Below, piece by piece: positions 12,525 to 22,788 of a DNA stretch of 64,000 nt. Each line of letters opens with the position of its first letter. The stretch's first letter is position 1. Under the pieces are notes generated by a model. It was not told the DNA's origin. It saw only the letters and a program-made list of their open reading frames with translations, and made no database searches. The position numbers were made by a program, and so were the translations under genes. Where the stretch lies: positions 1,736,001 to 1,800,000 of the forward strand of contig NZ_CP044232.1 of NCBI RefSeq assembly GCF_008727775.1, given 5' to 3'. Source of the stretch: Microbacterium lushaniae. Its GTDB lineage: Bacteria; Actinomycetota; Actinomycetes; Actinomycetales; Microbacteriaceae.

Positions 12525-12528
<4 letters not shown>
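11728..12528 (-). CDS. trpA: Tryptophan synthase alpha chain
   Basis: 266 aa TIM barrel that cleaves indole-3-glycerol phosphate to indole and glyceraldehyde 3-phosphate. The catalytic Glu50 (in VLEIG) and Asp61 (in DPVMDG) are both present. The GTG start at 12528 overlaps the trpB stop as GTGA, so translation is coupled to its partner subunit. Confidence 0.96.
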
Positions 12529-13783
<1,255 letters not shown>

Positions 13784-13787
<4 letters not shown>

Positions 13788-14560
13788 GTGGATGCTCCCA
13801 GGAAGGCACGGAGTGTCGCGACGGGGTCGCCCGTGACCAGGGCTTCCCCGATCAGCACGGCGTCGGCGCCGGCTGCGCGGTAGTGCGCGACGTCGTCGGG
13901 GCTCAGCACCGCCGACTCGGCCACTTTGACGGCGTCGGCGGGCAGGCGGTCGACGAGCCGGCCGAACAGATCGCGATCGAGCGCGAAGGTCGACAGGTCG
14001 CGGGCGTTGACGCCCACCAGGCGCGCTCCGATGTCGGCGGCGCGCGCGGCCTCCTCGGCGGAATGGGTCTCCACCAGTGGAGTCATTCCGAGATCGAGGA
14101 CGAGTCGGTGCAGCTCCGCCAGCACGCGCTGCTCGAGCGCGGCCACGATCAGCAGCACGAGGTCGGCGCCGGCCGCCCGGGCTTCCAGCACCTGGTACGG
14201 CGTCGCGATGAAGTCCTTGCGCAGCACGGGCGCCGAAACGGCGGCCTTGACCGCCTCCAGGTCGGCGAGGCTGCCCTTGAACCGGCGCCCCTCGGTGAGC
14301 ACGGAGATCGCGGATGCCCCGCCCTCCTCGTACAGCCGCGCCTGTGCCGCGGGGTCGGGGATGTCGGCGAGGTCGCCGCGCGAAGGACTCGCGCGCTTGA
14401 CCTCCGCGATGATCCGGACCCGGTCGGCCGGGGCCAGTGCCGCGAGCGCATCACGCGCGGGCGCCTGGCTCAGCGCGGCACGCTCGACCTCGGCCTGGGG
14501 CCGGATGAGGGACCGCTGCGAAGCGTCCTCCACGGCGCCGGCGGTGAGGTCGGCGAGCAT
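13784..14560 (-). CDS. trpC: Indole-3-glycerol phosphate synthase
   Basis: 258 aa TIM barrel that closes the indole ring from carboxyphenylamino-deoxyribulose phosphate. [13 protein letters not shown] carries the catalytic Lys, and [14 protein letters not shown] and VGVNARDL are family motifs. It is a monofunctional TrpC without a TrpF domain. The ATG lies 2 bases after the stop of the small membrane protein gene. It is followed by trpB and trpA, but no trpE or trpD is in the cluster. Confidence 0.96.
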
Positions 14561-14562
14561 GT

Positions 14563-14793
14563 TCAATGCTCTTTGGGGGTGTACTTCGCGCCGCCCACGC
14601 CGTAGCCGGCCTTCGCCATGCCCCAGCCCACGAGCAACCCCACGACGACCAGAGCGGCGGAGGCCCACACGAGCCACTGGAGGTCGAAGAAGAACGCGGT
14701 GGTCCCGATCGCGATCGCGGCGAGCATGATCGTCACGGCCGTCCACGCGGCCGGCGAGTGTCCGTGACCGGGGTCGCCGATGTTGCTGCTCAT
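14563..14793 (-). CDS. Small two-helix membrane protein next to trpC
   Basis: 76 aa. It starts MSSNIGDPGHGHSPAAW, the HGxSPAAW motif of a small actinobacterial family (DUF6704-like, from memory), followed by two hydrophobic segments at about 15-36 and 42-62 and a short basic tail. The function is unknown. In actinobacteria it is repeatedly placed between trpC and the Trp-associated membrane protein, as here. An AGGAG ribosome binding site precedes the ATG, and a promoter candidate lies about 45 bases upstream. Confidence 0.8.
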   Translation of the reverse strand: MSSNIGDPGHGHSPAAWTAVTIMLAAIAIGTTAFFFDLQWLVWASAALVVVGLLVGWGMAKAGYGVGGAKYTPKEH

Positions 14794-14812
14794 GGGTCTC
14801 CTTCGGGTGCGG

Positions 14813-14835
14813 GCACGGCGTGTCGTGTGCCGTGC
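14813..14835 (-). other. Hairpin at the 5' end of the trpCBA transcript
   Basis: A perfect 7-bp stem GCACGGC/GCCGTGC with a 9-base loop lies just downstream of the TAGACT box, so it would be at the 5' end of the mRNA. It could stabilise the message or take part in control. No leader peptide rich in Trp codons is seen. Confidence 0.4.
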
Positions 14836-14836
14836 A

Positions 14837-14842
14837 AGTCTA
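14837..14842 (-). promoter_or_regulatory. -10 box for the trpCBA unit
   Basis: TAGACT on the minus strand, 44 bases upstream of the small membrane protein gene, inside the 88-base gap after the Trp-associated membrane protein gene. It suggests that trpCBA has its own promoter apart from the his genes. Confidence 0.4.
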
Positions 14843-14881
14843 TCGGTGCCTCCGGCGCCTCCGAGAACCGGCGCGGCCGGA

Positions 14882-15466
14882 CTAGCGCGTGGGGTCCTCG
14901 CCGCGCGACAGGTCGTCCCACGAGTCGATCGCGTCGGCAGGCCGTGAGCCCGCGGGCCCCGGGGTCGTGCGGTATCGCCGGTCGGCGCCGCTGCGCCACC
15001 GGCGCGCGGTGACGATCGTGAAGACGCTCGCCGCCGCCAGCACCACCTGGGCCGCCAGGGTCAGGGCCGGCCACGGCGTGGGGGCGATGCTCTCCACCAG
15101 GCGCCCGACGCCGTCGACGCCCGAGATCCCGGTCGCCGCACTCACCGTGGCGGCGACCGCCGTGACCGGCGGCGCGAAGGCGACGACCGCTGAGAGCCAT
15201 CCCAGCACGGCCGCGATCGCGAGCCCGATCGCCCCGAAGACGACACGCACCACGGTGCCGACGATCGACAGCGCCGCCCCCAGCGCGAGTGCGGCGAGGC
15301 TCAGGGGGGTCAGAACCGGAAGGGCCGCGGCCCCGGGGACCAGGAGCGGCTCGGCGGATCCGTCGGCGAGCACGACCGTGAGCCACGTCTGGGTCGCCGA
15401 GATGACGCCGGTCGCCCCCGCGGCCAGGGTGGCGACGACGGCGATGAGGCGCGCGCGCCGGATCAT
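14882..15466 (-). CDS. Trp biosynthesis-associated membrane protein
   Basis: 194 aa with about four hydrophobic segments and a polar C-terminal tail (DSWDDLSRGEDPTR), matching the actinobacterial family found next to trp genes. Its molecular role is not known. The ATG overlaps the hisI stop as ATGA. In Mycobacterium trpE lies between hisI and this gene, but here there is no room for it. Confidence 0.85.
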   Translation of the reverse strand: MIRRARLIAVVATLAAGATGVISATQTWLTVVLADGSAEPLLVPGAAALPVLTPLSLAALALGAALSIVGTVVRVVFGAIGLAIAAVLGWLSAVVAFAPPVTAVAATVSAATGISGVDGVGRLVESIAPTPWPALTLAAQVVLAAASVFTIVTARRWRSGADRRYRTTPGPAGSRPADAIDSWDDLSRGEDPTR

Positions 15467-15822
15467 GACGTCGCGTCCGCCACCGGATCGAGGTCGTCGG
15501 CGTCGAAGCACGTCCGGGTGCCGGTGTGGCAGGCCGGGCCGACCTGCTCCACCTGGATCAGCAGTGCGTCTGCGTCGCAGTCCAGGCGCGCGCCGCGCAC
15601 GAGCTGGATGTGCCCGGAGGTGTCGCCCTTGCGCCAGTACTCCTGCCGCGACCGCGACCAGAAGGTCACGCGGCCGCTGGTGAGCGTCCGGCGCAGCGCC
15701 TCGGCATCCATCCACCCCAGCATGAGCACCTCGCCGGAGTCCCACTGCTGGATGATCGCCGGCGCGAGACCCTCGGGGGTGAAGGCCACGCGCGCGATGC
15801 GCTCTTCCACGCTGTCGGTCAT
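15463..15822 (-). CDS. hisI: Phosphoribosyl-AMP cyclohydrolase
   Basis: 119 aa, single-domain HisI (no HisE fusion). It opens the adenine ring of PR-AMP, the third step of histidine synthesis. The DCDADALL segment and the [11 protein letters not shown] zinc-binding cysteines are present. It overlaps hisF upstream by 4 bases and the membrane protein gene downstream by 4 bases. Confidence 0.95.
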   Translation of the reverse strand: MTDSVEERIARVAFTPEGLAPAIIQQWDSGEVLMLGWMDAEALRRTLTSGRVTFWSRSRQEYWRKGDTSGHIQLVRGARLDCDADALLIQVEQVGPACHTGTRTCFDADDLDPVADATS

Positions 15823-16583
15823 CGCCGCACCTCGATCCCGTCCGCGGCCAGAGCCGCTTTCACATCGCCGACGGTGAGCGCGCCGGTGTGGAACACCGAT
15901 GCCGCCAGCACCGCGTCGGCGCCCGCGTGGATGGCGGGGGCGAAATGCTCGAGCGCCCCCGCACCGCCCGAGGCGATGACGGGGACGCTGGAGACCTCGC
16001 GCATGAGCGCGACGAGTTCCAGGTCGAATCCCGCCTTCGTGCCGTCGGCGTCGATGGAGTTCACCAGCAGCTCGCCGGCCCCGCGCGCAATGGCCTCGCG
16101 CGCCCAGGCCAGGGCATCCAGCGACGTCTCGGTGCGTCCGCCGTGCGTCGTGACGACGAAACCGGACTCGGCGGCGCGCGAACGCTTGACGTCGAGGGAG
16201 AGCACGAGGACCTGTGCGCCGAACCGGTCGGCGATCTCATCCACCAGCGCCGGCCGGGCGATCGCGGCGGAGTTGACGCCGACCTTGTCGGCACCCACGC
16301 CCAGGAGCCGGGCGACGTCGTCGGCGGAGCGCACGCCGCCCCCGACCGTGAGCGGGATGAAGACCTCTTCCGCGGTGCGCCGCACGACGTCGTACGTCGT
16401 GGCGCGCTCGTCGACGGTCGCGGTGACGTCCAGGAACGTGATCTCGTCGGCGCCCTGATCGAAGTAGAGGCGAGCCAGTTCGACCGGGTCGCCCATGTCG
16501 CGGAGGTTCTCGAAGTTCACGCCCTTGACCACGCGCCCGGCGGCCACATCCAGGCACGGGATGACGCGGCGGGCGAGGGACAT
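15819..16583 (-). CDS. hisF: Imidazole glycerol phosphate synthase subunit HisF
   Basis: 254 aa TIM barrel cyclase. With HisH it makes imidazole glycerol phosphate and AICAR. The N-terminal [16 protein letters not shown] holds the first catalytic Asp, and [12 protein letters not shown] the second. I start it at ATG 16583 because [13 protein letters not shown] is the usual N-terminus and GGAGG lies 8 bases upstream. A GTG at 16604, overlapping the hisG stop as GTGA, would add 7 residues. HisH and HisA are not in the window. Confidence 0.95.
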   Translation of the reverse strand: MSLARRVIPCLDVAAGRVVKGVNFENLRDMGDPVELARLYFDQGADEITFLDVTATVDERATTYDVVRRTAEEVFIPLTVGGGVRSADDVARLLGVGADKVGVNSAAIARPALVDEIADRFGAQVLVLSLDVKRSRAAESGFVVTTHGGRTETSLDALAWAREAIARGAGELLVNSIDADGTKAGFDLELVALMREVSSVPVIASGGAGALEHFAPAIHAGADAVLAASVFHTGALTVGDVKAALAADGIEVRR

Positions 16584-16600
16584 CGTGGGGGCCTCCGCGC

Positions 16601-17443
16601 TCACAGCCGCGCCGCGTGGATCTCGGTCACGAGGATCGCACGGGCTCCGATGGCGTACAGCGCGTCCATCACCTGGTTCACGCCGCGGCGGGGGCTCATC
16701 ACGCGCACCGCGACCCACTCCGGATCGCGCAGCGGCGAGATGGTCGGCGACTCGATCCCCGGTGCCACCGCGACGGCGTCGTCGACCAGCCGCGCGGGCA
16801 GGTCGTAGTCGATGAGCACGTACCGTCGGGCCACGAGCACGCCGCGCAGGCGCCGCAGGAGCGTGTCGGTGCCCTCGACCTCGCGGGGACCGGCGATGAG
16901 CACCGCCTCGGACTCCAGCAGCGCCGGACCGAAGATCTCCAGCCCCGCCTGGCGCAGCGTCGTGCCCGTGGACACCACATCGGCGACGGCGTCGGCGACG
17001 CCCAGCTGCACGGCGGATTCGACCGCCCCGTCCAGCGGGACCAGGTCCACGGCGATGCCGCGTTCGTCGAGGAATCCGTCGACCAGGCCCGGGTAGGCCG
17101 TGGCCACGCGGGTGCCCTCGAGATCGGCGAGTTCGGTGAAGCGTCCGGGCGGGCCGGCGAAGCGGAACGTGGAGTCGCCGAAGCCGAGCGCCTCGATCTC
17201 GCGGGCCCCCGGCATGCGGGCATCCAGCAGGAGGTCACGGCCGGTGAGACCGACATCCAGGGCGCCGGAGCCGACGTAGGTGGCGATGTCGCGGGGGCGG
17301 AGGTAGAAGAACTCGACCTCGTTCGCGGGGTCGATCACATGGAGGTCTTTGGGGTCACGCCGGCCGGTGTAACCGGCCTCCGAGAGCATCTCGGAGGCGG
17401 TGTCGGCGAGCGAGCCCTTGTTCGGCACGGCGATGCGCAGCAT
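16601..17443 (-). CDS. hisG: ATP phosphoribosyltransferase (long form)
   Basis: 280 aa. The first and feedback-controlled step of histidine synthesis: ATP + PRPP to PR-ATP. The length and the C-terminal part (from about 210) match the long HisG form, which carries its own ACT-like regulatory domain and needs no His[13 protein letters not shown] is the typical N-terminus. It lies 44 bases after hisE. Confidence 0.95.
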   Translation of the reverse strand: MLRIAVPNKGSLADTASEMLSEAGYTGRRDPKDLHVIDPANEVEFFYLRPRDIATYVGSGALDVGLTGRDLLLDARMPGAREIEALGFGDSTFRFAGPPGRFTELADLEGTRVATAYPGLVDGFLDERGIAVDLVPLDGAVESAVQLGVADAVADVVSTGTTLRQAGLEIFGPALLESEAVLIAGPREVEGTDTLLRRLRGVLVARRYVLIDYDLPARLVDDAVAVAPGIESPTISPLRDPEWVAVRVMSPRRGVNQVMDALYAIGARAILVTEIHAARL

Positions 17444-17487
17444 GACGGGGCTTTCGTGGGAGTGGTGAACGGGCCGGCGAGGGATGT

Positions 17488-17751
17488 TCAGAGATGTCGG
17501 TAGACGTCCTGGAGGGTCAGGCCCTTGGCGAGCATGAGCACCTGCAGGTGGTAGAGCAGCTGGGAGATCTCTTCGGCCGTGGCGTCGTCGGATTCGTACT
17601 CCGCCGCCATCCACACCTCGGCGGCCTCTTCGACGACCTTCTTGCCGATCGTGTGGATTCCCGCATCCAGCTGCGCGACGGTGCCCGAGCCGGCGGGGCG
17701 CTCGATGGCCTTGGCGCTCAGCTCGGCGAACAGGGCGTCGAACGTCTTCAC
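17488..17751 (-). CDS. hisE: Phosphoribosyl-ATP pyrophosphatase
   Basis: 87 aa all-helical MazG-like enzyme that removes PPi from PR-ATP. The [14 protein letters not shown] motif and the second acidic motif (EEISQLLYH) bind Mg. The start is GTG at 17751 without a ribosome binding site; TACTCT lies exactly 6 bases upstream, which suggests a leaderless mRNA starting the his unit. Confidence 0.94.
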   Translation of the reverse strand: MKTFDALFAELSAKAIERPAGSGTVAQLDAGIHTIGKKVVEEAAEVWMAAEYESDDATAEEISQLLYHLQVLMLAKGLTLQDVYRHL

Positions 17752-17757
17752 TCAGCC

Positions 17758-17789
17758 AGAGTATCGAACCTGGCGCGCCTCCCGGTCAG
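17758..17789 (-). promoter_or_regulatory. Promoter of hisE, probably leaderless
   Basis: On the minus strand: CTGACC (-35-like, overlapping the rpe stop), an 18-base spacer to GATACT (or 20 to the overlapping TACTCT), then the hisE GTG 6-8 bases later. Confidence 0.45.
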
Positions 17790-18475
17790 GGCCCGGTGTG
17801 GTGGCGGCGGGCGAGACTGCGCAGATGCGCGATCGCGGCGTCCGGATCGTCGGAGCCGAACACGGCGGATCCGGCGACGAACGTGTCGGCGCCGGCCTCG
17901 GCGGCCTGGGCGATCGTCGACTCGGAGATCCCCCCGTCGACCTGGAACCACACCGCCGATCCGCGCCGGCGCGCCTCGTCCACGAGCGTGCGCAGCTTGG
18001 GCATCGTCTCCTCGCGGAAGGACTGGCCGCCGAATCCGGGTTCCACCGTCATCACCAGCACCTGGTCGAACTCGTCGAGCACGTCGTAGAGCGACTCCCC
18101 CGGCGTGTCCGGCTTGATCGCGACCCCCGCGCGCGCGCCGGCGGCGCGCAGCTTGCGCGCGAGGGTGATCGGTTCGGCGGAGGCCTCCAGGTGGAAGGTG
18201 ACCGAGGCCGCACCCAGCTCGGCATACCCGGGCGCCCAGCGCTCGGGCTCGTCGATCATCAGGTGCACGTCCAGCGGCACGGGGCTGGTGTCCTGGATGC
18301 GCCCGACCATCTGCGGACCGAACGTGAGGTTGGGGACGAAATGGTTGTCCATGACGTCCACGTGCACGAAGTCCGCCCCGGCGATGCGCGCGAGCTCGGA
18401 CTGCATGTTCACGAAATCGGCGGCGAGGATGCTGGGGTTGATCCGGACGGCGCCGGACTCGCGGGTGGGGGTCAC
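17786..18475 (-). CDS. rpe: Ribulose-phosphate 3-epimerase
   Basis: 229 aa TIM barrel that interconverts ribulose 5-phosphate and xylulose 5-phosphate in the pentose phosphate pathway. INPSILAADF, the metal-binding HVDVMDNHFVPN, LDVHLMI and VEPGFGGQSF motifs are complete. I start at GTG 18475. A GTG at 18499, overlapping the rsmB stop as GTGA, would add 8 residues, and neither has a well-spaced ribosome binding site. Confidence 0.94.
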   Translation of the reverse strand: MTPTRESGAVRINPSILAADFVNMQSELARIAGADFVHVDVMDNHFVPNLTFGPQMVGRIQDTSPVPLDVHLMIDEPERWAPGYAELGAASVTFHLEASAEPITLARKLRAAGARAGVAIKPDTPGESLYDVLDEFDQVLVMTVEPGFGGQSFREETMPKLRTLVDEARRRGSAVWFQVDGGISESTIAQAAEAGADTFVAGSAVFGSDDPDAAIAHLRSLARRHHTGP

Positions 18476-18495
18476 CGCTCCATTATGGTCACGCC

Positions 18496-19866
18496 TCACG
18501 CCCGCTTGCGCAGCAGCGCGATCGACATCGCATCCGTGCCGTGGCGGTGCGGCCACAGCTGCGCGCGCCCGGACCCGTCGGTCTGATCCGGCAGGTCGAT
18601 CGGCGACCGCGAGACCTCGCGCAGCACGGCGCGCGCATCGAGCTCTTCCACGGCGTCGCCGAGCTCGCGGCGCACCTCGGCGACGACGCCGGCGGTCTCG
18701 GCCAGGTGCGGCGAGCACGTGACGTACGCGACGATGCCGCCGGGCCGCAGGCCCTCCACCGCGGCGAGCAGCAGCTCGCGCTGCAGCGTCGCCAACGGCG
18801 GGACGTCGGCGGGGGTCTTGCGCCACCGGGCCTCCGGGCGGCGCCGGAGAGCACCGATGCCCGTGCAGGGCGCGTCGACGAGGATGCGGTCGTACGCACC
18901 GGGCGTGGAGGCGGCGCGGACGCGCCCGTCCTCCTCGGAGACGGGGACCTCCAGCGGCACCGCGGCGACGGAGCGGCGCACCAGCTCCGCGCGCGCGGGG
19001 ACGAGCTCGTTGGCCTCCAGGGTCGCGCCGGCCGTGAGCGCCTCCGCCGCCAGGAGGGCGGTCTTGCCGCCGGGCCCTGCGCACAGGTCCAGCCACCGCT
19101 CCCCCGGCCGGACCGTGCCGGCGCGGCTGAGGGCGAGGGCGGCCAATTGCGATCCCTCGTCCTGCACGCGGACGCGCCCGCCGCTGGCCGAGACGGCGGC
19201 GTCGGGATCGCCGCCGGCCAAGGGGAACGCGTACGGCGAGTACCTGCCCCGCGGCGCGTCGGACGGGACCGGCGCGAGCCCGGGGAGGGCGGCGAGGGTC
19301 ACGCGCGGCGCGGCGTTGTCGGCCAGGAGCAGGTCGTCCAGCTCGTCCGCGCGACCCTCGGCGGCCAGCGCGCGGCGGAAGGCGCGGATGATCCACACCG
19401 GATGCGAGGAGGCGAGGGAGATGCGTTCGTCGTTGGAGCGCGCGGATTCCCCCACGCGCTGAAGCCACGAGCCGGGGGTCTCGCGCGCCACCCGCCGCAG
19501 CACGGCGTTGGCGAAACCCGCCGCGCTCCGCCCGCCGGCGCGGCGCACGAGCTCGACGGACTCGTTGACGGCGGCGTGCGAGGCCACGCGCGTGGACAGG
19601 ATCTGGTGCACGCCCAGGCGCAGCGCGTCACGGACCGGCGGGTCGATGTCGTCGACGCTGCGGTCGGCGGCCAGGGCGATCACGGCATCGTAGGTGCCGC
19701 GCCGGCGCAGCGTGCCGTAGGTGAGCTCGGTCGCGAGGGCGGCGTCCTTCGCATCGAGCCCGACGCGTTCGATCGCGTGCGGAAGCAGGAGGTTGGCGTA
19801 CGCGTCGGCCTCATCCACGGCGCGCAGGACGTCGTAGGCGACCCGCCGCGCCCCCTGCACGCTCAC
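18496..19866 (-). CDS. rsmB: 16S rRNA m5C967 methyltransferase
   Basis: 456 aa. The N-terminal NusB-like domain (to about 140) is followed by a SAM-dependent methyltransferase domain with LDLCAGPGGKTALLAAE (SAM site), VDAPCTGIG and YVTCSPHLAE, which carry the two catalytic cysteines. It methylates C967 of 16S rRNA. The GTG start overlaps the intended fmt stop as GTGA, supporting the restored fmt end at 19863. Confidence 0.93.
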   Translation of the reverse strand: MSVQGARRVAYDVLRAVDEADAYANLLLPHAIERVGLDAKDAALATELTYGTLRRRGTYDAVIALAADRSVDDIDPPVRDALRLGVHQILSTRVASHAAVNESVELVRRAGGRSAAGFANAVLRRVARETPGSWLQRVGESARSNDERISLASSHPVWIIRAFRRALAAEGRADELDDLLLADNAAPRVTLAALPGLAPVPSDAPRGRYSPYAFPLAGGDPDAAVSASGGRVRVQDEGSQLAALALSRAGTVRPGERWLDLCAGPGGKTALLAAEALTAGATLEANELVPARAELVRRSVAAVPLEVPVSEEDGRVRAASTPGAYDRILVDAPCTGIGALRRRPEARWRKTPADVPPLATLQRELLLAAVEGLRPGGIVAYVTCSPHLAETAGVVAEVRRELGDAVEELDARAVLREVSRSPIDLPDQTDGSGRAQLWPHRHGTDAMSIALLRKRA

Positions 19867-20782
19867 GATCCCACCCGCGGACGCTCGGCCCGGAGGCCGC
19901 GCCACCAGTCGCCGGCGGCCATGGCGGCGCGACCTGCGGGCTGAACCGCGACGAGATGCACGGGGCGGGTGCCCGTCCCGGCGAGCACGCGGCGGTCGGC
20001 GAGGGCGAGTTCCCCGGGGGAAGGATGGCGGCATCGTCCGGCGCGGCGGCGGCCTGCACGATCTTGAGCCGGGCGCCGTCGACGGTGGTGTGCGCACCCG
20101 GTTCGGGGGTCACGCCGCGGATGCGGGCGAGGATGCTGCCTGCATCCGCCGTCCAGTCGATCGCGCCGTCGGCGAGGGTGAGCTTGGGGGCGAAGGTGGG
20201 TTCTCCGACCTGCGGGACGGCGGCCGCGCGGCCGGCGGCGATGTCGTCGACGACGCGGGCCAGCAGGTCGGCGCCCGAGACGGCGAGAGCCTCCAGTGCC
20301 TCACCGGCGGTGAGGTCTCCGGCCGGCGACGCCTCCTCCGCGAACACGGGTCCGGCGTCGAGCTCGGGGACCAGCTGGAAGACGCTGGCGCCCAGCACGT
20401 CGTCGCCCGCGATGAGGGCTCGCTGCACGGGAGCCGCCCCGCGCCAGCGCGGGAGGAGCGAGAAGTGCAGGTTGATCCATCCGTGCGCGGGCGTGGACAG
20501 CAGCGGCTCGCGCACCAGTCCCCCATAGGCGACGATGACGCCGAGGTCGGGGGCGAGTGCGGCCACGACTTCCGTGACGTCGGCGTCGAGCCGGTCGGCC
20601 TTGATCACGTCGATGCCGAGGTCGGCCGCGGCCTGGGCCACCGGCGACGGCGTGAGCACGCGCTTGCGGCCGAGCGGGGCGTCGGTGCGCGTGAGCACGG
20701 CGACCACCTCGTGCGGCCCTGCCGCCAGGGCGCGCAGGGAGGGGACGGCCGCCGTGGGCGTGCCGGCGAAGACGAGGCGCAT
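19863..20782 (-). pseudogene. fmt: Methionyl-tRNA formyltransferase, frameshifted near the 3' end
   Basis: Formylates initiator Met-tRNA with 10-formyl-THF. The N-terminal MRLVFAGTP and the signature INLHFSLLPRWRGAAP are intact. After DDAAILPPG the frame is lost: the readable frame drifts into an unrelated tail ending at 19811, inside rsmB. One extra base in the run at 20012-20015 restores ELALADRRVLAGTGTRPVHL and a stop at 19863 that overlaps rsmB as GTGA, for a normal 306 aa. The start is ATG 20782 with GAGGAG upstream, not GTG 20794. Fmt matters for growth in most bacteria, so a sequence error is more likely than real loss. Confidence 0.9.
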
Positions 20783-20790
20783 GGTTCTCC

Positions 20791-22761
20791 TCACAGGTCC
20801 GGTTCCGGGATGTCGAACCGGACTCTGAGTGTATTGCGGGCAGGGGTGCCCTTCCCGCGCGTGCGCGCACGCGCCCGTGCGGCATCGGCGACGACGGCCG
20901 CCCGCAGGCTCTCCGCGACGGCGCGCCCGGTGGCGTAGTCGAATCGCACGAGGGCGCGTGCGGTGGGCGTGTCAGGTGAGCTCGTCCGCGCGACCGGACC
21001 GAGGATCGCGTCGGGGCCCAGGTCGGGCACTTCCGCGCGCAGTTCGGCCAGGGTCGCATCGACGGCGCGGATCGGGCCCTCCACCGAGGCGAGCCGCACG
21101 GCGGGCGGCATGTGCAGCGGCGCGCGCTCGGCCAGCTCGCTGCGGGCGTAGGCCGCCTGCGTCCAGGTGGCCAGGGCACGGGCGACGGGGCCGGTGACGC
21201 CGACGAGATGCACCGGTGCGCCCGGGGCCGCGAGGGCGGCGGCGTCGGACCACCAGCGCAGGCAGTCCTCGCCGATGCGGAGGGCTTCGGACAGCAGCAT
21301 CCGCTCGCCGTCGAGCAGGACGACCGCGGCGTACCCGCCGGGGGCGAAGGGCTCGGCGCCGCGCGTGGCGACCACCAGGGCGGGCCGGCCGTCGACCTCG
21401 GCGACGGGATGCGCGCCGTCGGAGACGATCACGCGCACGCCCGGGAAGGCGCGTCCGAGCTCGTCGGCGGTGCGCTCGCTGCCGGATGAGGCCATCCGCA
21501 CCTTCTCCGACTGGCAGTGCGCGCACGTCCACCCGTGGGCTGCGCGCCCGCACCACGCGCACGTGGGGACGGCGCCCGCACGCGCCGCGCGCAGCGGCCC
21601 CGCGCACGCCGCGCACCGCGCCGGACGCCGGCACTCCGCGCACACCAGCGACGGCGCGTACCCGGGACGGGAGACCTGGACGAGCACCGGGCCGTGCGCG
21701 ACGGCCTCGCGAGCGGCCTGGAACGCGCTCGAGGGCACGCGCGAGCCTCGCTCCCCCTCGCGGGTCGCGCTCAGCACCACCCGAGGGGAGGTGCGGCGGG
21801 CGGCGGCGATCTCGCGCACCCAGCGCACGTCCACGAGACGCTGCACGTCGGTCGTGCGGGTGTGACCGGCGAACAGCAGCGCCGAGCCCTCCAGCTCCTG
21901 CCGCACCAGGGCCGCGTCGCGGGCGTGCACACCCGGGCTCAGCGGCTCCGACAGCAGCGGGTCGCCGTCGTCCCAGATCGCGACGAACCCGGCGCGCACG
22001 GGCGCATACACCGCCGACCGGCGTCCGATGACGATGCAGGGTGCGTCGGCGAGCGTGCGCAGGAACTGCGCGTATCGGGCCGGCCCCGATTGGTCGGAAT
22101 CGTCGCGGACGACCGCCTCCGGCGGCACGAATGCCGCCAGTGCGCGCTCCAGCTGCGCCTGGTCGCGGTAGTCGGGGACGACGAGGATCGCGCTGCGGCC
22201 GTCGGCCAGTTCGCGCGCGGCAGCTGCCGCCAGCAGCACGGCCCACGCCCCGGCGGGAATGTCGCGAGCGGGCCGGGGCGGAGCATCCACCACCATGCGC
22301 TCCCCCGCCCGGACGCCGGCGAGGAGCTCGGGGTACTCCCCCAGCACCGCATCGGCGCGCGTGAGCGCGTCCGCGTCGAGGGCGGGCGGTGGCGGCGGGC
22401 CGACCGCGAGCCACGCCTTCTCAGCGCGGACCATGCGCTTGGGGATCGCCAGTCGCAGGATGTCGGCGGCCGAGCCGGCGGCGCGATCGGCGACGCGACG
22501 GGCCAGCGCGTACAGCGCGGGCGGCAGCACCGGCACGGTGGAGACGACCGTTTCGAGCATCGACAGCGGCCGATCGCCGTCGTCCTCGTCATCGACCTCG
22601 ACGACGAAACCGTCGATCAGCCGGCCCGCCGAGCGCAGCGGGACGCGCACGCGCACGCCGGGTTCCACCTCCACACCGTCGGGGAGGGCATAGTCGAACA
22701 GCCGGTCCAGCTGCGGCAGGGGGGAATCCAGCAGCACTCGCGCGACGCGTCGGGCGGTCAT
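20791..22761 (-). CDS. priA: Primosomal protein N' (PriA), helicase-degenerate
   Basis: 656 aa. PriA reloads the replisome at stalled forks. The DNA-binding N-terminus (VRVRVPLRSAGRLIDGFVV) and the eight-Cys zinc region (CAECRRPARCAACAG... CAWCGRAAHGWTCAHC) are intact. No GxGKT Walker A is found, and IWDDGDPLL sits where DEEH is expected. Loss of the ATPase motifs is known for actinobacterial PriA, so this is probably a structural loader rather than an active helicase. The stop overlaps the possible upstream fmt GTG. Confidence 0.92.
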   Translation of the reverse strand: MTARRVARVLLDSPLPQLDRLFDYALPDGVEVEPGVRVRVPLRSAGRLIDGFVVEVDDEDDGDRPLSMLETVVSTVPVLPPALYALARRVADRAAGSAADILRLAIPKRMVRAEKAWLAVGPPPPPALDADALTRADAVLGEYPELLAGVRAGERMVVDAPPRPARDIPAGAWAVLLAAAAARELADGRSAILVVPDYRDQAQLERALAAFVPPEAVVRDDSDQSGPARYAQFLRTLADAPCIVIGRRSAVYAPVRAGFVAIWDDGDPLLSEPLSPGVHARDAALVRQELEGSALLFAGHTRTTDVQRLVDVRWVREIAAARRTSPRVVLSATREGERGSRVPSSAFQAAREAVAHGPVLVQVSRPGYAPSLVCAECRRPARCAACAGPLRAARAGAVPTCAWCGRAAHGWTCAHCQSEKVRMASSGSERTADELGRAFPGVRVIVSDGAHPVAEVDGRPALVVATRGAEPFAPGGYAAVVLLDGERMLLSEALRIGEDCLRWWSDAAALAAPGAPVHLVGVTGPVARALATWTQAAYARSELAERAPLHMPPAVRLASVEGPIRAVDATLAELRAEVPDLGPDAILGPVARTSSPDTPTARALVRFDYATGRAVAESLRAAVVADAARARARTRGKGTPARNTLRVRFDIPEPDL

Positions 22762-22788
22762 GTGCTCGCCCCGCCGAGCGGATGCACG

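Noticed and set aside
16584..16604. GTG at 16604 as the hisF start
   Set aside because: It overlaps the hisG stop neatly, but ATG 16583 has GGAGG 8 bases upstream and gives the usual HisF N-terminus.
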